Source: Pseudalkalibacillus salsuginis (GTDB lineage: Bacteria; Bacillota; Bacilli; Bacillales; Fictibacillaceae). Taken from it: a DNA stretch of 64,000 nucleotides. Positions 17,385 through 27,721 of the stretch are shown in pieces (the stretch's first letter is position 1; every line of letters begins with the position of its first letter). Location: positions 124,001 through 188,000 of the forward strand of contig NZ_JAKJHW010000004.1 in assembly GCF_021646685.1 (NCBI RefSeq), written 5' to 3'. The notes beneath the pieces were generated by a model. The model worked only from the letters and a program-made list of their open reading frames with translations. It did no database searches and had not been told where the DNA came from. The position numbers and the translations under genes are program-made.

Positions 17385-17543
17385 GTGAAAAAGAATAAAT
17401 TGGAAGTACCTGGATGCGATCAAGCTGTACAACAGTTCAGAGAAGAATTTGCTGAAGAGTTCGGTGTATTCCGCCCAGCAGCTGAGCGTGAAAGTATCAC
17501 AAAGAAAATAGTAGATGAAACAGAAAAAAAGGAAGATTGTTAA
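17385..17543 (+). CDS. Small alpha/beta-type SASP-like protein
   Basis: A 52-residue ORF starting GTG behind gaggtgat: MKKNKLEVPGCDQAVQQFRE, then EFAEEFGVFRPAAERESITK, then KIVDETEKKEDC. The LxVPG..QAxxQF block and the EFAEEFGV stretch match the N-terminal part and the GPR spore-protease site of alpha/beta-type small acid-soluble spore proteins, which coat spore DNA. ITKKIVDE matches the second conserved block. It is shorter and more acidic than major SASPs and has two cysteines, which is unusual. No sporulation promoter was identified. The family assignment is by eye. Confidence 0.72.
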   Translation: MKKNKLEVPGCDQAVQQFREEFAEEFGVFRPAAERESITKKIVDETEKKEDC

Positions 17544-17574
17544 CGAAATATGCGAAATGCTGTAACATATAAAT

Positions 17575-17606
17575 GGCACTTATGTGGAAAAACACAAAGT
17601 GCCTTT
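17575..17606 (+). terminator. Probable terminator after the SASP-like gene
   Basis: ggcactt (17575-17581) pairs with aagtgcc (17597-17603), extended inward by tgtg/caca; the T tail is short. A second 21-bp tandem array follows directly. Confidence 0.5.
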
Positions 17607-17611
17607 GCCAT

Positions 17612-17755
17612 GTGAACTTTATAAGCGGATATAGAATTATATAAGCCTGAATTCAAATTTTATGAACATAGATTGAAATTTTATAAGCTGATTTTCAAAA
17701 ATATATGTAATTTTCCTGATATTGCGAGCCAAAATATTGAAATTCGCCAGAAATC
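17612..17755. repeat. Tandem array with a 20-21 bp period (array 2)
   Basis: AT-rich units with cores ataagc (17621), ataagc (17641), atgaac (17662), ataagc (17683), atatgt (about 17703) and gcgagc (about 17724), each followed by a (g/c)anttnaaatt tract. Steps are 20, 21, 21, about 20 and 21. The sequence differs from the 8519-8650 array but the geometry and the setting are the same: terminator before, promoter after. It fills the roughly 300-bp gap before sucC. Confidence 0.75.
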
Positions 17756-17766
17756 AGTCACAACGG

Positions 17767-17795
17767 TGGACATGAGGTCGGTTTATTTATACAAT
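17767..17795 (+). promoter_or_regulatory. Sigma-A-type promoter of sucCD
   Basis: TGGACA (17767-17772, 5/6) and TACAAT (17790-17795, 5/6) with a 17-bp spacer, 46 bp upstream of sucC. It is one of the better promoter matches in the window. Confidence 0.7.
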
Positions 17796-17840
17796 AAAAA
17801 CGGTGTTGCATAGATTAGACACATGATAGGAGGATGGAGA

Positions 17841-19001
17841 ATGAATATCCACGAGTATCAAGGAAAAGAACTCTTGAGAAAGTACGGGGTATCAGTTCCA
17901 AATGGTAAGGTTGCATATACGATCAAAGAAGCAGTAGATGCAGCAAAAGAACTCGGTACTGGAATCAATGTAGTTAAAGCTCAAATTCACGCTGGTGGAC
18001 GTGGGAAAGCCGGTGGTGTTAAGGTTGCTAAAAATCTTGATGAAGTACGTACATATGCTGAAGAGATTTTAGGCAAAACACTCGTTACCCATCAAACAGG
18101 CCCTGAAGGTAAAGAAGTAAAGCGTTTACTTGTTGAAGAGGGCTGTGACATCAAGCAAGAATACTATGTAGGATTAGTATTGGACCGTGCGACTTCTCGG
18201 GTCGTTATGATGGCTTCAGAAGAAGGCGGTACAGAAATTGAAGAAGTAGCGGAAAAGACACCTGAAAAAATCTTTAAAGAAGTAATCGATCCTATAGTAG
18301 GTCTCAGCCCTTATCAGGCTCGCCGCTTAGCTTTCAATATCAACATTCCAAAAGAGCTTGTGAACAAAGCTGTCAAGTTCATGATGGGCTTATACACTGT
18401 TTTTGTCGAGAAGGACTGCTCCATTGCGGAAATCAATCCTCTCGTTACAACAGGAGATGGGAATGTAATGGCTCTTGATGCGAAATTGAACTTCGATTCA
18501 AACGCCCTATTCCGAAATAAAGATATTCTTGAATTGCGTGACCTTGATGAAGAAGACACGAAGGAAATCGAAGCTTCCAAGTATGACCTCAGCTATATTT
18601 CCCTAGACGGAAATATCGGTTGTATGGTCAACGGAGCAGGACTTGCGATGTCTACAATGGATATCATCAAATATTACGGCGGAGACCCCGCGAACTTCCT
18701 TGATGTTGGGGGCGGTGCAACAGCAGATAAGGTAACTGAAGCCTTCAAAATCATCTTGTCTGATCAAAATGTTAAAGGGATATTCGTTAACATCTTCGGT
18801 GGGATCATGAAATGTGATGTCATCGCTGAAGGTGTAATTGAAGCAACGAAACAAGTAGGTCTGGAACTTCCTTTGGTAGTACGTTTGGAAGGAACGAATG
18901 TTGACCTTGGGAAGAAACTTTTGAATGAATCCGGCTTGAATATCACTGCAGCGGAATCTATGGCTGACGGTGCAGAAAAAATCGTTTCACTAGTGAAGTA
19001 G
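17841..19001 (+). CDS. sucC: Succinyl-CoA synthetase beta subunit
   Basis: ADP-forming succinate-CoA ligase, TCA cycle. The beta subunit has an ATP-grasp domain ([34 protein letters not shown]) and the CoA-ligase half with FLDVGGGA and [10 protein letters not shown]. An in-frame ATG at 17823 precedes the ribosome site ataggaggatgg; ATG 17841 gives 386 residues and the conserved N-terminus. It is followed by sucD after 18 bp. Confidence 0.98.
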   Translation: MNIHEYQGKELLRKYGVSVPNGKVAYTIKEAVDAAKELGTGINVVKAQIHAGGRGKAGGVKVAKNLDEVRTYAEEILGKTLVTHQTGPEGKEVKRLLVEEGCDIKQEYYVGLVLDRATSRVVMMASEEGGTEIEEVAEKTPEKIFKEVIDPIVGLSPYQARRLAFNINIPKELVNKAVKFMMGLYTVFVEKDCSIAEINPLVTTGDGNVMALDAKLNFDSNALFRNKDILELRDLDEEDTKEIEASKYDLSYISLDGNIGCMVNGAGLAMSTMDIIKYYGGDPANFLDVGGGATADKVTEAFKIILSDQNVKGIFVNIFGGIMKCDVIAEGVIEATKQVGLELPLVVRLEGTNVDLGKKLLNESGLNITAAESMADGAEKIVSLVK

Positions 19002-19019
19002 GAAGGTGGGGAAAACTCG

Positions 19020-19928
19020 ATGAGCGTTTATGTTAATAAAGATACGAAAGTAATCGTACAAGGGATCACTGGTTCGACAGCCCTTTTCCATACAAAACAA
19101 ATGCTAGAGTACGGTACTAAAATCGTAGGTGGCGTGACACCTGGTAAAGGCGGAACTGAAGTTGAAGGTGTCCCTGTATTCAACACAGTTGAAGATGCAG
19201 TAAAAGAAACTGGAGCTACGGCTTCTGTCATTTATGTGCCTGCACCATTCGCTGCTGATGCGATTCTTGAAGCGGTAGATGCAGAGCTTGATCTTGCAAT
19301 CTGTATTACAGAACATATTCCTGTATTGGACATGGTGAAAGTCAAGCGTTATATGGAAGGGAAGAAGACACGCTTGGTAGGGCCAAACTGTCCAGGTGTC
19401 ATCACTCCCGATGAGTGTAAGATTGGAATCATGCCAGGCTACATCCACACGAAAGGCCATGTCGGGGTTGTTTCTCGATCTGGAACATTGACTTATGAAG
19501 CTGTTCATCAGCTTTCACAAGCAGGTATCGGCCAATCTACAGCAGTAGGAATCGGTGGGGATCCGGTCAATGGTACAGACTTCATCGATGTTCTTAAAGC
19601 TTTTAACGAAGATGAGGATACTTACGCAGTGATTATGATCGGTGAGATCGGCGGTACTGCTGAAGAAGAAGCTGCAGAATGGGTTAAGGCAAACATGACA
19701 AAACCTGTAGTTGGCTTCATCGGTGGCCAGACTGCACCTCCCGGGAAGCGGATGGGACATGCTGGTGCTATCATTTCCGGTGGTAAAGGAACTGCGGAAG
19801 AAAAAATCAAGACGATGAATGCCTGTGGAATCAAGGTAGCTGAAACGCCATCAGTTATGGGAGAAACATTGATTTCCGTGTTGAAGGAAGAAAACTTGTT
19901 AGATCGCTGTACAACAGCAAACAAATAA
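19020..19928 (+). CDS. sucD: Succinyl-CoA synthetase alpha subunit
   Basis: Partner of SucC; carries the phosphohistidine intermediate and binds CoA. At 302 residues it has the CoA-binding fold ([26 protein letters not shown]), GPNCPGVI at 121-128, and active His247 in KRMGHAGAI. It forms an operon with sucC, and a hairpin terminator follows. Confidence 0.98.
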   Translation: MSVYVNKDTKVIVQGITGSTALFHTKQMLEYGTKIVGGVTPGKGGTEVEGVPVFNTVEDAVKETGATASVIYVPAPFAADAILEAVDAELDLAICITEHIPVLDMVKVKRYMEGKKTRLVGPNCPGVITPDECKIGIMPGYIHTKGHVGVVSRSGTLTYEAVHQLSQAGIGQSTAVGIGGDPVNGTDFIDVLKAFNEDEDTYAVIMIGEIGGTAEEEAAEWVKANMTKPVVGFIGGQTAPPGKRMGHAGAIISGGKGTAEEKIKTMNACGIKVAETPSVMGETLISVLKEENLLDRCTTANK

Positions 19929-19948
19929 ATCATCTATGGGGCTGGTCC

Positions 19949-20013
19949 GGAGGATTGGTGTCAGACTCCTGAAGACGGGGAGTCTGGCCGTATGGGCTGG
20001 CTCCTCTTTTATT
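19949..20013 (+). terminator. Terminator after sucD
   Basis: cagactcc (19962-19969) pairs exactly with ggagtctg (19979-19986). An outer gagga (19950-19954) can pair with tcctc (20002-20006), followed by TTTTATTT. Confidence 0.7.
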
Positions 20014-20087
20014 TACATACATAAAAAAGGTACCTGTCATTTTTAATGATGATTTGTCATTACTTGGTTCACTTCAGTCCTCCTGCG

Positions 20088-20225
20088 GCAGCAACACATT
20101 GATTTAGTTCGAAGTGTTTACCCACGCAGAACCGAACTTTGATTGGTTCGAGCCTCCTCGTCGGACTTCCAGTGACCTTCGCGGCTGTACAGGGCGATTC
20201 CGCTTTTAGGAGTGAATTTTGTAAA
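20088..20225 (-). repeat. Possible decayed family B repeat in the sucD-dprA gap
   Basis: The 447-bp gap after sucD holds the terminator and then GC-richer sequence. Fragments (gagcctcctc, gcgattccgc, ttttaggagtgaatttt) recall family B elements read on the opposite strand. Internal ttcgaa/ggttcga segments can pair. The match is partial, and no gene was seen here. Confidence 0.3.
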
Positions 20226-20375
20226 AATAAACAAGTATAACAAAGCTAAAAAATAAAGGTGAATTGGATAGACATATCGAACATTTCGTGAAGAAGAATT
20301 TTCTTGGATTGTTCACAACCCATATGTAGTTTCAGCTATATACATGCCAGTTTAATAAAAGAGGAGATCGAATCA

Positions 20376-21263
20376 TTGTTAGATAGCAGGAAGAAGCGTC
20401 TTTTATTTTTATCTCGGTGTCATGGTTTAGGGAATAAAACGTTGTCTAGAATGATAGAAGAAGACAGCACGCTTGAAAAAGTGTTTCAAATGAGTAATCA
20501 TCAATTAAAGAAAAAGTATCAACTTTCTGAAGTGACTGTACATCAAATGAAAGACAGGATGAAGCAAGAACGTATTCTGGATCAATTCGAAAAATATATC
20601 AATGAAAAGATTCATGTCATCACACTATTCGACTCTGAATATCCTGCCTTATTACGGGAAATATTCGATCCCCCACTGGTGCTCTATTTAAAAGGCGACA
20701 AGACCCTTTCAATCAGGGACAGGATATTGAGTGTAGTCGGAACGAGGGACGCCTCAACAAACGGGCGACGGAGTCTAGAAAAGATCATCACTCCTTTAAT
20801 TGAAGGTGGATGGACCATTGTCAGTGGATTGGCGTACGGGATTGATATCGCAGCCCACCGACAGGCGATAGCATCTGGCGGCAGCACGATTGCAGTTCTA
20901 GGGAGTGGGTTTCATCATATTTATCCACGTGAACATACGGATATTGCCTGTAATATCGCTTCAAATCACCTGTTAGTATCAGAATATCCACCTGACCGTA
21001 AGCCGGCAAAATGGCAATTTCCGATGCGAAATAGGATTATAAGCGGTCTTTCAAGGGGAACATTGATTATAGAAGCTCGCGAAAAGAGTGGATCTTTGAT
21101 CACGGGAGATCAAGCTCTGCAACAGGGGAGAGAAGTTTTCGCAGTTCCTGGATCCATTTTAGAACCTCGCACAGGGGGGACCCATTACCTGATACAGCAA
21201 GGGGCAAAGCTCACGACGAGTGCTGAAGATATACTGGAGGAGTTGTGTGACTTTAAATCTTAG
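20376..21263 (+). CDS. dprA: DNA-processing protein DprA
   Basis: Loads RecA on incoming single-stranded DNA during transformation. The Rossmann-like core shows VVGTRDAS (GTR in place of the more common GSR), VSGLAYGIDIAAHRQAI, GSTIAVLGSGFHHIYPREH, RNRIISGLSRG and EAREKSGSLIT. The open frame extends up to 20304, but a TTG at 20376 with gaggag 9 bases upstream gives a 295-residue protein beginning MLDSRKKRLLFLSRC, in line with family lengths. The start is less certain than the rest. Confidence 0.92.
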   Translation: MLDSRKKRLLFLSRCHGLGNKTLSRMIEEDSTLEKVFQMSNHQLKKKYQLSEVTVHQMKDRMKQERILDQFEKYINEKIHVITLFDSEYPALLREIFDPPLVLYLKGDKTLSIRDRILSVVGTRDASTNGRRSLEKIITPLIEGGWTIVSGLAYGIDIAAHRQAIASGGSTIAVLGSGFHHIYPREHTDIACNIASNHLLVSEYPPDRKPAKWQFPMRNRIISGLSRGTLIIEAREKSGSLITGDQALQQGREVFAVPGSILEPRTGGTHYLIQQGAKLTTSAEDILEELCDFKS

Positions 21264-21265
21264 GT

Positions 21266-21295
21266 TTGACAAACCATACTTCTATATACAATAAT
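21266..21295 (+). promoter_or_regulatory. Candidate promoter of topA
   Basis: A perfect -35 TTGACA (21266-21271) is followed at 18 bp by AATAAT (21290-21295, 5/6), or at 15 bp by TACAAT. It lies directly after the dprA stop. Confidence 0.55.
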
Positions 21296-21339
21296 AGGGA
21301 AGATTTTAAATTTAGAAAAAGGGGGAGACAGATAGGCTT

Positions 21340-23409
21340 ATGGCTGATTACTTAGTAATAGTAGAATCTCCCGCCAAGGCAAAAACGATTGAAAAATACC
21401 TAGGCAAAAAATATATCGTAAAAGCTTCAATGGGACATTTACGTGATTTACCGAAAAGCCAAATGGGTGTTGATGTAAAGAACGATTTTGAACCTAGATA
21501 CATTACGATCAGAGGGAAAGGTCCTGTTCTGAAAGATTTGAAAGCTGCAGCGAAGAAAGTGAAAAAGATTTACCTTGCAGCTGACCCTGATCGTGAAGGA
21601 GAAGCGATTGCTTGGCATTTGGCACATAGTCTTGAAATAGACGATCAATCCGATTGCAGGGTTGTGTTCAATGAAATTACAAAGCAAGCTATAAAAGATT
21701 CGTTCAAGAGACCACGTAAGATCAATATGGATCTTGTGGATGCTCAACAAGCGAGACGGATTTTGGATCGACTGGTCGGTTACAATATCAGTCCTTTACT
21801 ATGGAAGAAAGTGAAAAAAGGACTCAGTGCTGGTCGTGTCCAAACCGTCGCTTTACGCTTGATCGTTGAACGGGAGAAAGAAATCCAGAATTTCAAACCT
21901 GAAGAATATTGGAAAATCAAAGCGATCTTCAATAAGAATGGAGAGCAATTTGAAGCCTCCTTCTTTGAACTGAATGGAGAAAAAGTTGAATTATCGAATG
22001 AAGAAACAGTAAAAGATGTATTGAAACACATTAAAGGTGATTCATTCGATATTACTTCTGTGCAAAAGAAAGAGCGAAAGAGAAATCCTGCTGTACCATT
22101 TACAACCTCGTCACTACAACAGGAAGCGGCAAGAAAGCTGAATTTCCGTGCTAGGAAGACGATGATGATGGCTCAGCAGCTTTACGAAGGTATTGATATC
22201 GGAAAAGAAGGTACAGCCGGTCTGATCACGTACATGAGAACCGATTCTACACGTGTAGCAGATGTTGCAAAAAATGAAGCAAAAGATTACATTACTGAGC
22301 AATATGGCTCAAAATTCACGAGCAATCGTACAAGCGGCAAAAAATCCAACAATGCACAGGATGCTCACGAGGCTGTAAGACCGACGTCGACCATGCGGGA
22401 TCCGAAAACAGTGAAACCCTATTTGAGCCGTGACCAATATCGCCTATACAAATTGATCTGGGAACGGTTCGTTGCAAGCCAAATGGCTCCAGCAATCATG
22501 GACACGATCGCTGTAAACCTGGATAACAATGGCGTCCGTTTCCGTGCTAACGGTTCAAAAGTAAAATTTCCTGGATTCATGAAAGTTTATGTCGAGGGTA
22601 ATGATGATAATAAGAATGATGAAGATAAAATCCTCCCCGACCTAAAAGAAGGGGACGCAGTCAAAACAGAAGAGATTGAGCCAAGCCAGCATTTCACTCA
22701 ACCACCACCTAGATATTCCGAGGCAAGGCTGGTCAAAACGATGGAAGAGCTTGGAATCGGCCGGCCATCGACTTATGCTCCGACACTTGATACCATCCAG
22801 CGTCGAGGCTATGTTGCATTGGATGCACGAAAATTCGTACCGACGGAGCTTGGTGAAATTGTTTTGGAGCTGATTCTTGAATTCTTCCCAGAAATCATTA
22901 ATGTTGAGTTTACCGCAGAGATGGAAACGAATCTTGACCATATTGAAGAAGGTACGGAAGAATGGAAGAAGATCATAGATGCCTTCTATAAGGAATTTGA
23001 AAAGAAATTGAAGGTTGCCGAGGAAGAAATGAAAGAAGTGGAGATCCAGGATGAGCCAGCCGGCGAGAAGTGTGAGAAGTGCGGCAGTGAAATGGTCTTT
23101 AAAATGGGTCGATACGGAAAATTCATGGCATGCTCAAATTTTCCTGACTGTAGGAATACAAAACCGATCGTTAAAGATATTGGTGTGAAATGTCCAAAAT
23201 GCAATGAAGGGAACATCGTGGAGCGTAAGAGCAAGAAGCGCCGAATCTTCTACGGCTGTGATCGATTCCCTAAATGTGATTTCGTTTCTTGGGATAAGCC
23301 GATCAGCCGTCCGTGTCCAAAGTGCGAAAGCATGCTCGTTGAAAAGAAATCGAAGAAAAGCACAACAATTCAATGTACGAATTGCGACTACAAAGAGAAA
23401 CAAAATTAG
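21340..23409 (+). CDS. topA: DNA topoisomerase I
   Basis: Relaxes negative supercoils. The 689-residue type IA enzyme has an N-terminal TOPRIM domain ([31 protein letters not shown]), catalytic Tyr298 in [12 protein letters not shown], and three C-terminal four-cysteine zinc modules (CEKC..C..C, CPKC..C..C, CPKC..C..C at about 585-685). The gggggaga ribosome site is about 12 bases from ATG 21340, slightly long, but no closer start fits. It keeps the dprA-topA-trmFO-xerC order of bacilli. Confidence 0.98.
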   Translation: MADYLVIVESPAKAKTIEKYLGKKYIVKASMGHLRDLPKSQMGVDVKNDFEPRYITIRGKGPVLKDLKAAAKKVKKIYLAADPDREGEAIAWHLAHSLEIDDQSDCRVVFNEITKQAIKDSFKRPRKINMDLVDAQQARRILDRLVGYNISPLLWKKVKKGLSAGRVQTVALRLIVEREKEIQNFKPEEYWKIKAIFNKNGEQFEASFFELNGEKVELSNEETVKDVLKHIKGDSFDITSVQKKERKRNPAVPFTTSSLQQEAARKLNFRARKTMMMAQQLYEGIDIGKEGTAGLITYMRTDSTRVADVAKNEAKDYITEQYGSKFTSNRTSGKKSNNAQDAHEAVRPTSTMRDPKTVKPYLSRDQYRLYKLIWERFVASQMAPAIMDTIAVNLDNNGVRFRANGSKVKFPGFMKVYVEGNDDNKNDEDKILPDLKEGDAVKTEEIEPSQHFTQPPPRYSEARLVKTMEELGIGRPSTYAPTLDTIQRRGYVALDARKFVPTELGEIVLELILEFFPEIINVEFTAEMETNLDHIEEGTEEWKKIIDAFYKEFEKKLKVAEEEMKEVEIQDEPAGEKCEKCGSEMVFKMGRYGKFMACSNFPDCRNTKPIVKDIGVKCPKCNEGNIVERKSKKRRIFYGCDRFPKCDFVSWDKPISRPCPKCESMLVEKKSKKSTTIQCTNCDYKEKQN

Positions 23410-23421
23410 GGTGATGTGAAA

Positions 23422-24729
23422 GTGGATTTACAAGCAGTTAATGTCGTGGGAGCAGGATTAGCAGGAAGTGAAGCTGCATGGCAGTTGGCGAAACGCGGGA
23501 TTAAAGTCAATCTATATGAAATGAGGCCCAAAAGGCAGACACCAGCCCACCATACGGATAAGTTCGCAGAATTGGTCTGCAGCAATTCCTTGCGTTCAAA
23601 CGCATTGACGAATGCAGTCGGCGTTCTGAAGGAAGAAATGAGATATCTGGACTCCGTCATCATCCAAAGTGCTGATGATTGTTCTGTTCCTGCAGGTGGA
23701 GCCCTTGCAGTCGATCGTCATGAGTTTGCAGCGAAGGTGACAGAGCGGGTTAAAGGTCATCCGAACGTAACGGTTTATGAAGAAGAGATCCGTGACATTC
23801 CAGAAGGACCAACAATCATTGCTACAGGTCCGCTGACATCTGAAGATCTATCCAAGGCATTATTGTCATTGACGGGTGAAGAATATCTTTATTTCTATGA
23901 TGCAGCAGCCCCGATCATCGAAGTGGACAGTATCGATCGGGACAAAGTATACTTGAAGTCACGGTATGACAAAGGCGAAGCGGCTTATCTCAATTGTCCG
24001 ATGACAGAAGAAGAATTCGATTGTTTTTATGAAGCACTTATTTCAGCAGAGACAGTCCCTTTGAAAGAATTTGAGAAAGAAATTTTCTTTGAAGGTTGTA
24101 TGCCCGTCGAGGTCATGGCAAAAAGAGGGAAGAAGACATTGCTCTTCGGACCGATGAAGCCGGTCGGGTTGGAGGATCCGAAGACCGGGAAGCAACCTTA
24201 TGCGGTCGTTCAATTGAGACAGGACAATAAGTCGGGCACCCTTTATAATATAGTAGGTTTCCAGACCCATATGAAATGGGGGCCGCAAAAAGATGTCATT
24301 CGGTTGATCCCTGGTTTAGAAAATGCTGAAATCGTACGTTACGGTGTCATGCATCGAAATACGTTCATCAATTCACCAAACCTGCTCAAGCCGACATATC
24401 AATACAAAGGTCGGGAGGATCTGTTCTTTGCTGGTCAAATGACTGGTGTAGAAGGATATGTAGAAAGTGCAGCATCAGGATTGATTGCTGGAATCAATGC
24501 GGCTCGATTTATCCAAGATCAGGAACTGATGATCTTTCCACTGGAAACAGCCTTAGGCGGTATGGCAGAATACATTACAACTGCAAATCCGGATAATTTC
24601 CAACCGATCAATGCAAATTTCGGACTCTTTCCTCCGCTTGAGAAGCGAATCAAGAATAAGAAGGAACGATACGAAAAAATTGCTGACCGTGCATTGGAAA
24701 CAATTCAGAATTTTTTAACAAAAGTGTGA
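23422..24729 (+). CDS. trmFO: tRNA uracil-54 C5-methyltransferase TrmFO
   Basis: Folate- and FAD-dependent enzyme that makes ribothymidine 54 in tRNA. At 435 residues it has the FAD-binding [11 protein letters not shown] (about 10-20), Cys53 in [11 protein letters not shown] and Cys226 in FFEGCMP, the two cysteines at the same numbers as in B. subtilis. GTG 23422 is chosen over GTG 23416 because gggtgat then sits at the normal distance. Confidence 0.96.
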   Translation: MDLQAVNVVGAGLAGSEAAWQLAKRGIKVNLYEMRPKRQTPAHHTDKFAELVCSNSLRSNALTNAVGVLKEEMRYLDSVIIQSADDCSVPAGGALAVDRHEFAAKVTERVKGHPNVTVYEEEIRDIPEGPTIIATGPLTSEDLSKALLSLTGEEYLYFYDAAAPIIEVDSIDRDKVYLKSRYDKGEAAYLNCPMTEEEFDCFYEALISAETVPLKEFEKEIFFEGCMPVEVMAKRGKKTLLFGPMKPVGLEDPKTGKQPYAVVQLRQDNKSGTLYNIVGFQTHMKWGPQKDVIRLIPGLENAEIVRYGVMHRNTFINSPNLLKPTYQYKGREDLFFAGQMTGVEGYVESAASGLIAGINAARFIQDQELMIFPLETALGGMAEYITTANPDNFQPINANFGLFPPLEKRIKNKKERYEKIADRALETIQNFLTKV

Positions 24730-24736
24730 ATATATA

Positions 24737-24765
24737 TTGTCAAGGCCTCTAAGTTGTGGTACGAT
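24737..24765 (+). promoter_or_regulatory. Candidate promoter of the xerC-hslVU-codY operon
   Basis: TTGTCA (24737-24742), a 17-bp spacer and extended -10 TGG-TACGAT (hexamer 24760-24765). The same stretch holds a hairpin (ggcctctaa with ttaggggtc, 24744-24774) that could end trmFO transcripts. Confidence 0.5.
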
Positions 24766-24824
24766 TTAGGGGTCTTTATGCTAATTGTTTCACTATTCAG
24801 AAAATAACAGGAAGTTGATGTTGT

Positions 24825-25712
24825 ATGCAAGAAGACATCTGTCTCTTTATTGAGTATCTGCAAATTGAAAAGAACTGTTCGCAGCACACGGTCCTCAACT
24901 ACCAACTTGACATCGACGATTTTGTCGGATTCATGAAGCAGCAAGGCTTGCACCAATTTGCTGCTGTTTCTTATGTGCATGTCCGCCACTACTTGACGGT
25001 ATTGCATGAAAAGCGATATGCCAGGAAAACTGTAGCAAGAAAAGTCTCAACTTTAAGAAGCTTCTACCGTTTTTTGATCAGAGAAGATCGCTTAGAACAG
25101 AATCCTTTCAAAACAGCAAGTTTACCTAAACAAACCAGGCGACTCCCCAAATTCTTTTATGAAGAAGAACTTGAGGAGTTGTTTGAAGTTTCGAACTTGA
25201 ACACACCGTTGGGACAAAGGAATCAAACATTGCTCGAACTCCTTTACGGAACGGGAATTCGAGTCAGTGAATGTTGTGAGCTTTCTTTGAAAGACATCGA
25301 TTTCACCATTGAGACGATCCTTGTAAGGGGGAAAGGCCGGAAGGAAAGGTATGTCCCGATCGGAAGCTTTGCAGTAGAAGCCATTAAACGCTATTTGCAA
25401 TCTGGCAGGAAGACATTGATGAAAACAAAAGAGCACGATAAAGTTTTCGTGAATTATAAAGGAGATCCCTTAACGGATGAGGGTGTAAGGAAAGTTTTGA
25501 AGAAGCTGATTGAATCGACGTCTCTGACGGTGAACATCACACCCCACATGATGAGACATACGTTTGCAACCCATCTATTGAATGAGGGTGCTGATCTGAG
25601 AGCTGTACAGGAACTGTTGGGCCATTCGCAACTGTCGACAACCCAAATCTATACACATGTTACAAAAGATAGATTACAGCAGCTGTATCGCAACTTTCAT
25701 CCAAGAGCTTAA
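24825..25712 (+). CDS. xerC: Tyrosine recombinase XerC (CodV)
   Basis: Resolves chromosome dimers at dif with XerD. At 295 residues it has the SAM-like N-terminal domain and the catalytic set Arg146, Lys170, His241, Arg244, His267 and Tyr276 (HMMRHTFATHLL, LLGHSQLSTTQIYTHV). It is the first gene of a four-gene cod operon with hslV, hslU and codY, as in B. subtilis. Confidence 0.96.
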   Translation: MQEDICLFIEYLQIEKNCSQHTVLNYQLDIDDFVGFMKQQGLHQFAAVSYVHVRHYLTVLHEKRYARKTVARKVSTLRSFYRFLIREDRLEQNPFKTASLPKQTRRLPKFFYEEELEELFEVSNLNTPLGQRNQTLLELLYGTGIRVSECCELSLKDIDFTIETILVRGKGRKERYVPIGSFAVEAIKRYLQSGRKTLMKTKEHDKVFVNYKGDPLTDEGVRKVLKKLIESTSLTVNITPHMMRHTFATHLLNEGADLRAVQELLGHSQLSTTQIYTHVTKDRLQQLYRNFHPRA

Positions 25713-25742
25713 CGAGAGTCAAATGAAGGGAGGGGGGCGATT

Positions 25743-26285
25743 ATGGATACGTTCCATGCTACAACAATTTTTGCTGTCCATCATAAAGGCAAATGCGCAA
25801 TGGCAGGAGACGGGCAAGTAACTTTCGGAAATGCTGTAGTGATGAAACATACAGCAAGGAAGGTCCGTAAACTTTACGATGGCAAAGTTCTTGCAGGATT
25901 TGCGGGTTCTGTCGCAGATGCATTCACGTTATTTGAAAAATTCGAAGCAAAACTTGAAGAATTCAACGGAAACCTACAGCGTTCTGCTGTGGAACTTGCT
26001 AAAGAATGGCGTGGTGATAAAATGCTGCGCAAATTGGAGGCGATGCTGATCGTTATGAATAAAGAGACACTGTTGCTCGTTTCTGGCACCGGGGAAGTTA
26101 TCGAACCTGATGATGGAATATTAGCGATCGGGTCAGGTGGGAATTATGCTTTGGCCGCAGGCAGAGCTTTGAAAAGGTATGGTGAACATCTAACTGCTGC
26201 CGATATTGCAAAAAGTGCTTTGGAAACCGCTGCAGAAATTTGTGTTTACACAAATGACCATATTCTTGTTGAACAATTAACTTGA
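25743..26285 (+). CDS. hslV: ATP-dependent protease peptidase subunit HslV (CodW/ClpQ)
   Basis: Proteolytic chamber of the HslUV protease. At 180 residues it has the conserved [30 protein letters not shown] and [14 protein letters not shown]. The N-terminus reads [12 protein letters not shown]: the TTI that aligns with the mature N-terminus of E. coli HslV is preserved, but the serine at residue 2 that is the nucleophile in B. subtilis CodW (MSSFHATT) is aspartate here. How it is processed is open. A ribosome site gggaggggggcg precedes the only plausible start. Confidence 0.96.
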   Translation: MDTFHATTIFAVHHKGKCAMAGDGQVTFGNAVVMKHTARKVRKLYDGKVLAGFAGSVADAFTLFEKFEAKLEEFNGNLQRSAVELAKEWRGDKMLRKLEAMLIVMNKETLLLVSGTGEVIEPDDGILAIGSGGNYALAAGRALKRYGEHLTAADIAKSALETAAEICVYTNDHILVEQLT

Positions 26286-26304
26286 AACGGGGGAGTTTGG
26301 CACG

Positions 26305-27702
26305 ATGAAAATGGATTATACACCAAGACAGATTGTTGAACGACTTGATCAGTTTATTGTTGGTCAGCAGAGTGCGAAGAAAGCGGTTGCAATTGCACTT
26401 CGTAACAGGTATCGCAGGAGCTTGATCGATGAATCGATTCGAGATGAAGTCGTTCCCAAAAACATATTGATGATCGGTCCTACAGGAGTCGGGAAAACTG
26501 AAATTGCAAGAAGGCTGGCAAAAGTAGTCGGGGCACCATTCATAAAAGTCGAGGCGACTAAATTCACTGAAGTCGGATACGTCGGGCGCGATGTAGAATC
26601 CATGGTGCGTGACCTGGTTGAAACATCCATCCGTATCGTTAAAGAGGAAAAGGTGGCTTCAGTCAAAGAAGTGGCTGAACAGAATGCAAATAAGAGACTT
26701 GTGGAATTACTTGTCCCTTCAAAGAAAACTGAACAAAATACTTATAAAAATCCACTTGAAATGTTATTCGGGAACCAACAACAGCAAGACACGGATGACA
26801 ATGCTGATCATGAAAAGGATCAAATCGCTTCGAAAAGGAAGCAGATCGCTCATCAACTTGCTCTTGGTGAATTGGAAGGTCACTTTGTCACCGTCGAAGT
26901 AGAGGAGCAGAACCAAAATATGATGGATTTGTTCCAAGGATCGGGTATGGAACAAATGGGGATGAATATGCAGGATATGCTCGGTAATCTGATGCCTAAG
27001 AAAAAGAAGAAACGGAAGCTTACCGTAAAGGAAGCAAGGAAAGTATTGACCCATGAGGAAGCCCAGAAACTGATCGATATGGACGAAGTTGGTCAAGAAG
27101 CTGTTACAAGAGCCGAACAAACGGGTATGATTTTTATAGATGAGATTGATAAGATTGCAGGGAAAGGGAATCAATCTGCTGACGTCTCCCGTGAAGGGGT
27201 TCAAAGGGACATTTTACCGATTGTAGAAGGATCGACCGTTGTTACGAAATATGGGCCCGTAAAGACAGATCATGTGTTGTTCGTAGCAGCTGGTGCGTTT
27301 CATATTGCAAAACCTTCCGATTTGATACCAGAGCTTCAAGGCAGGTTCCCGATCAGGGTCGAGCTCTCGAGTCTTACTATTGATGATTTTGTCTCGATAC
27401 TTGTGGATCCTGACAATGCTTTGACAAAACAATATAAAGCTCTTTTGCAAACGGAAGGTATAAACATAGAATTTTCTGACGATGCTATTCGTAGAATTGC
27501 GACTATCGCAACTGATGTGAATCAAAATACTGACAATATCGGAGCAAGAAGACTTCATACGATTCTGGAAAGATTGCTGGAAGATTTATCTTTTGAAGCC
27601 CCAGATATTAATCTTGAGACGATTACAATTACTCCGGATTATGTCGATGAAAAACTAGGAGCTATTGCAAAGGATCGGGATTTGAGTCAGTATATCTTAT
27701 AA
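26305..27702 (+). CDS. hslU: HslU ATPase subunit (CodX/ClpY)
   Basis: AAA+ unfoldase that feeds HslV. At 465 residues it has Walker [10 protein letters not shown] (58-66), the I domain inserted between (about 110-240, with a charged KKKKKR stretch), Walker [11 protein letters not shown] and a C-terminal sensor domain. The protein may begin at ATG 26305 or at the second Met (26311). It lies between hslV and codY. Confidence 0.97.
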   Translation: MKMDYTPRQIVERLDQFIVGQQSAKKAVAIALRNRYRRSLIDESIRDEVVPKNILMIGPTGVGKTEIARRLAKVVGAPFIKVEATKFTEVGYVGRDVESMVRDLVETSIRIVKEEKVASVKEVAEQNANKRLVELLVPSKKTEQNTYKNPLEMLFGNQQQQDTDDNADHEKDQIASKRKQIAHQLALGELEGHFVTVEVEEQNQNMMDLFQGSGMEQMGMNMQDMLGNLMPKKKKKRKLTVKEARKVLTHEEAQKLIDMDEVGQEAVTRAEQTGMIFIDEIDKIAGKGNQSADVSREGVQRDILPIVEGSTVVTKYGPVKTDHVLFVAAGAFHIAKPSDLIPELQGRFPIRVELSSLTIDDFVSILVDPDNALTKQYKALLQTEGINIEFSDDAIRRIATIATDVNQNTDNIGARRLHTILERLLEDLSFEAPDINLETITITPDYVDEKLGAIAKDRDLSQYIL

Positions 27703-27721
27703 TACTTAGGAGGAGTTACAA

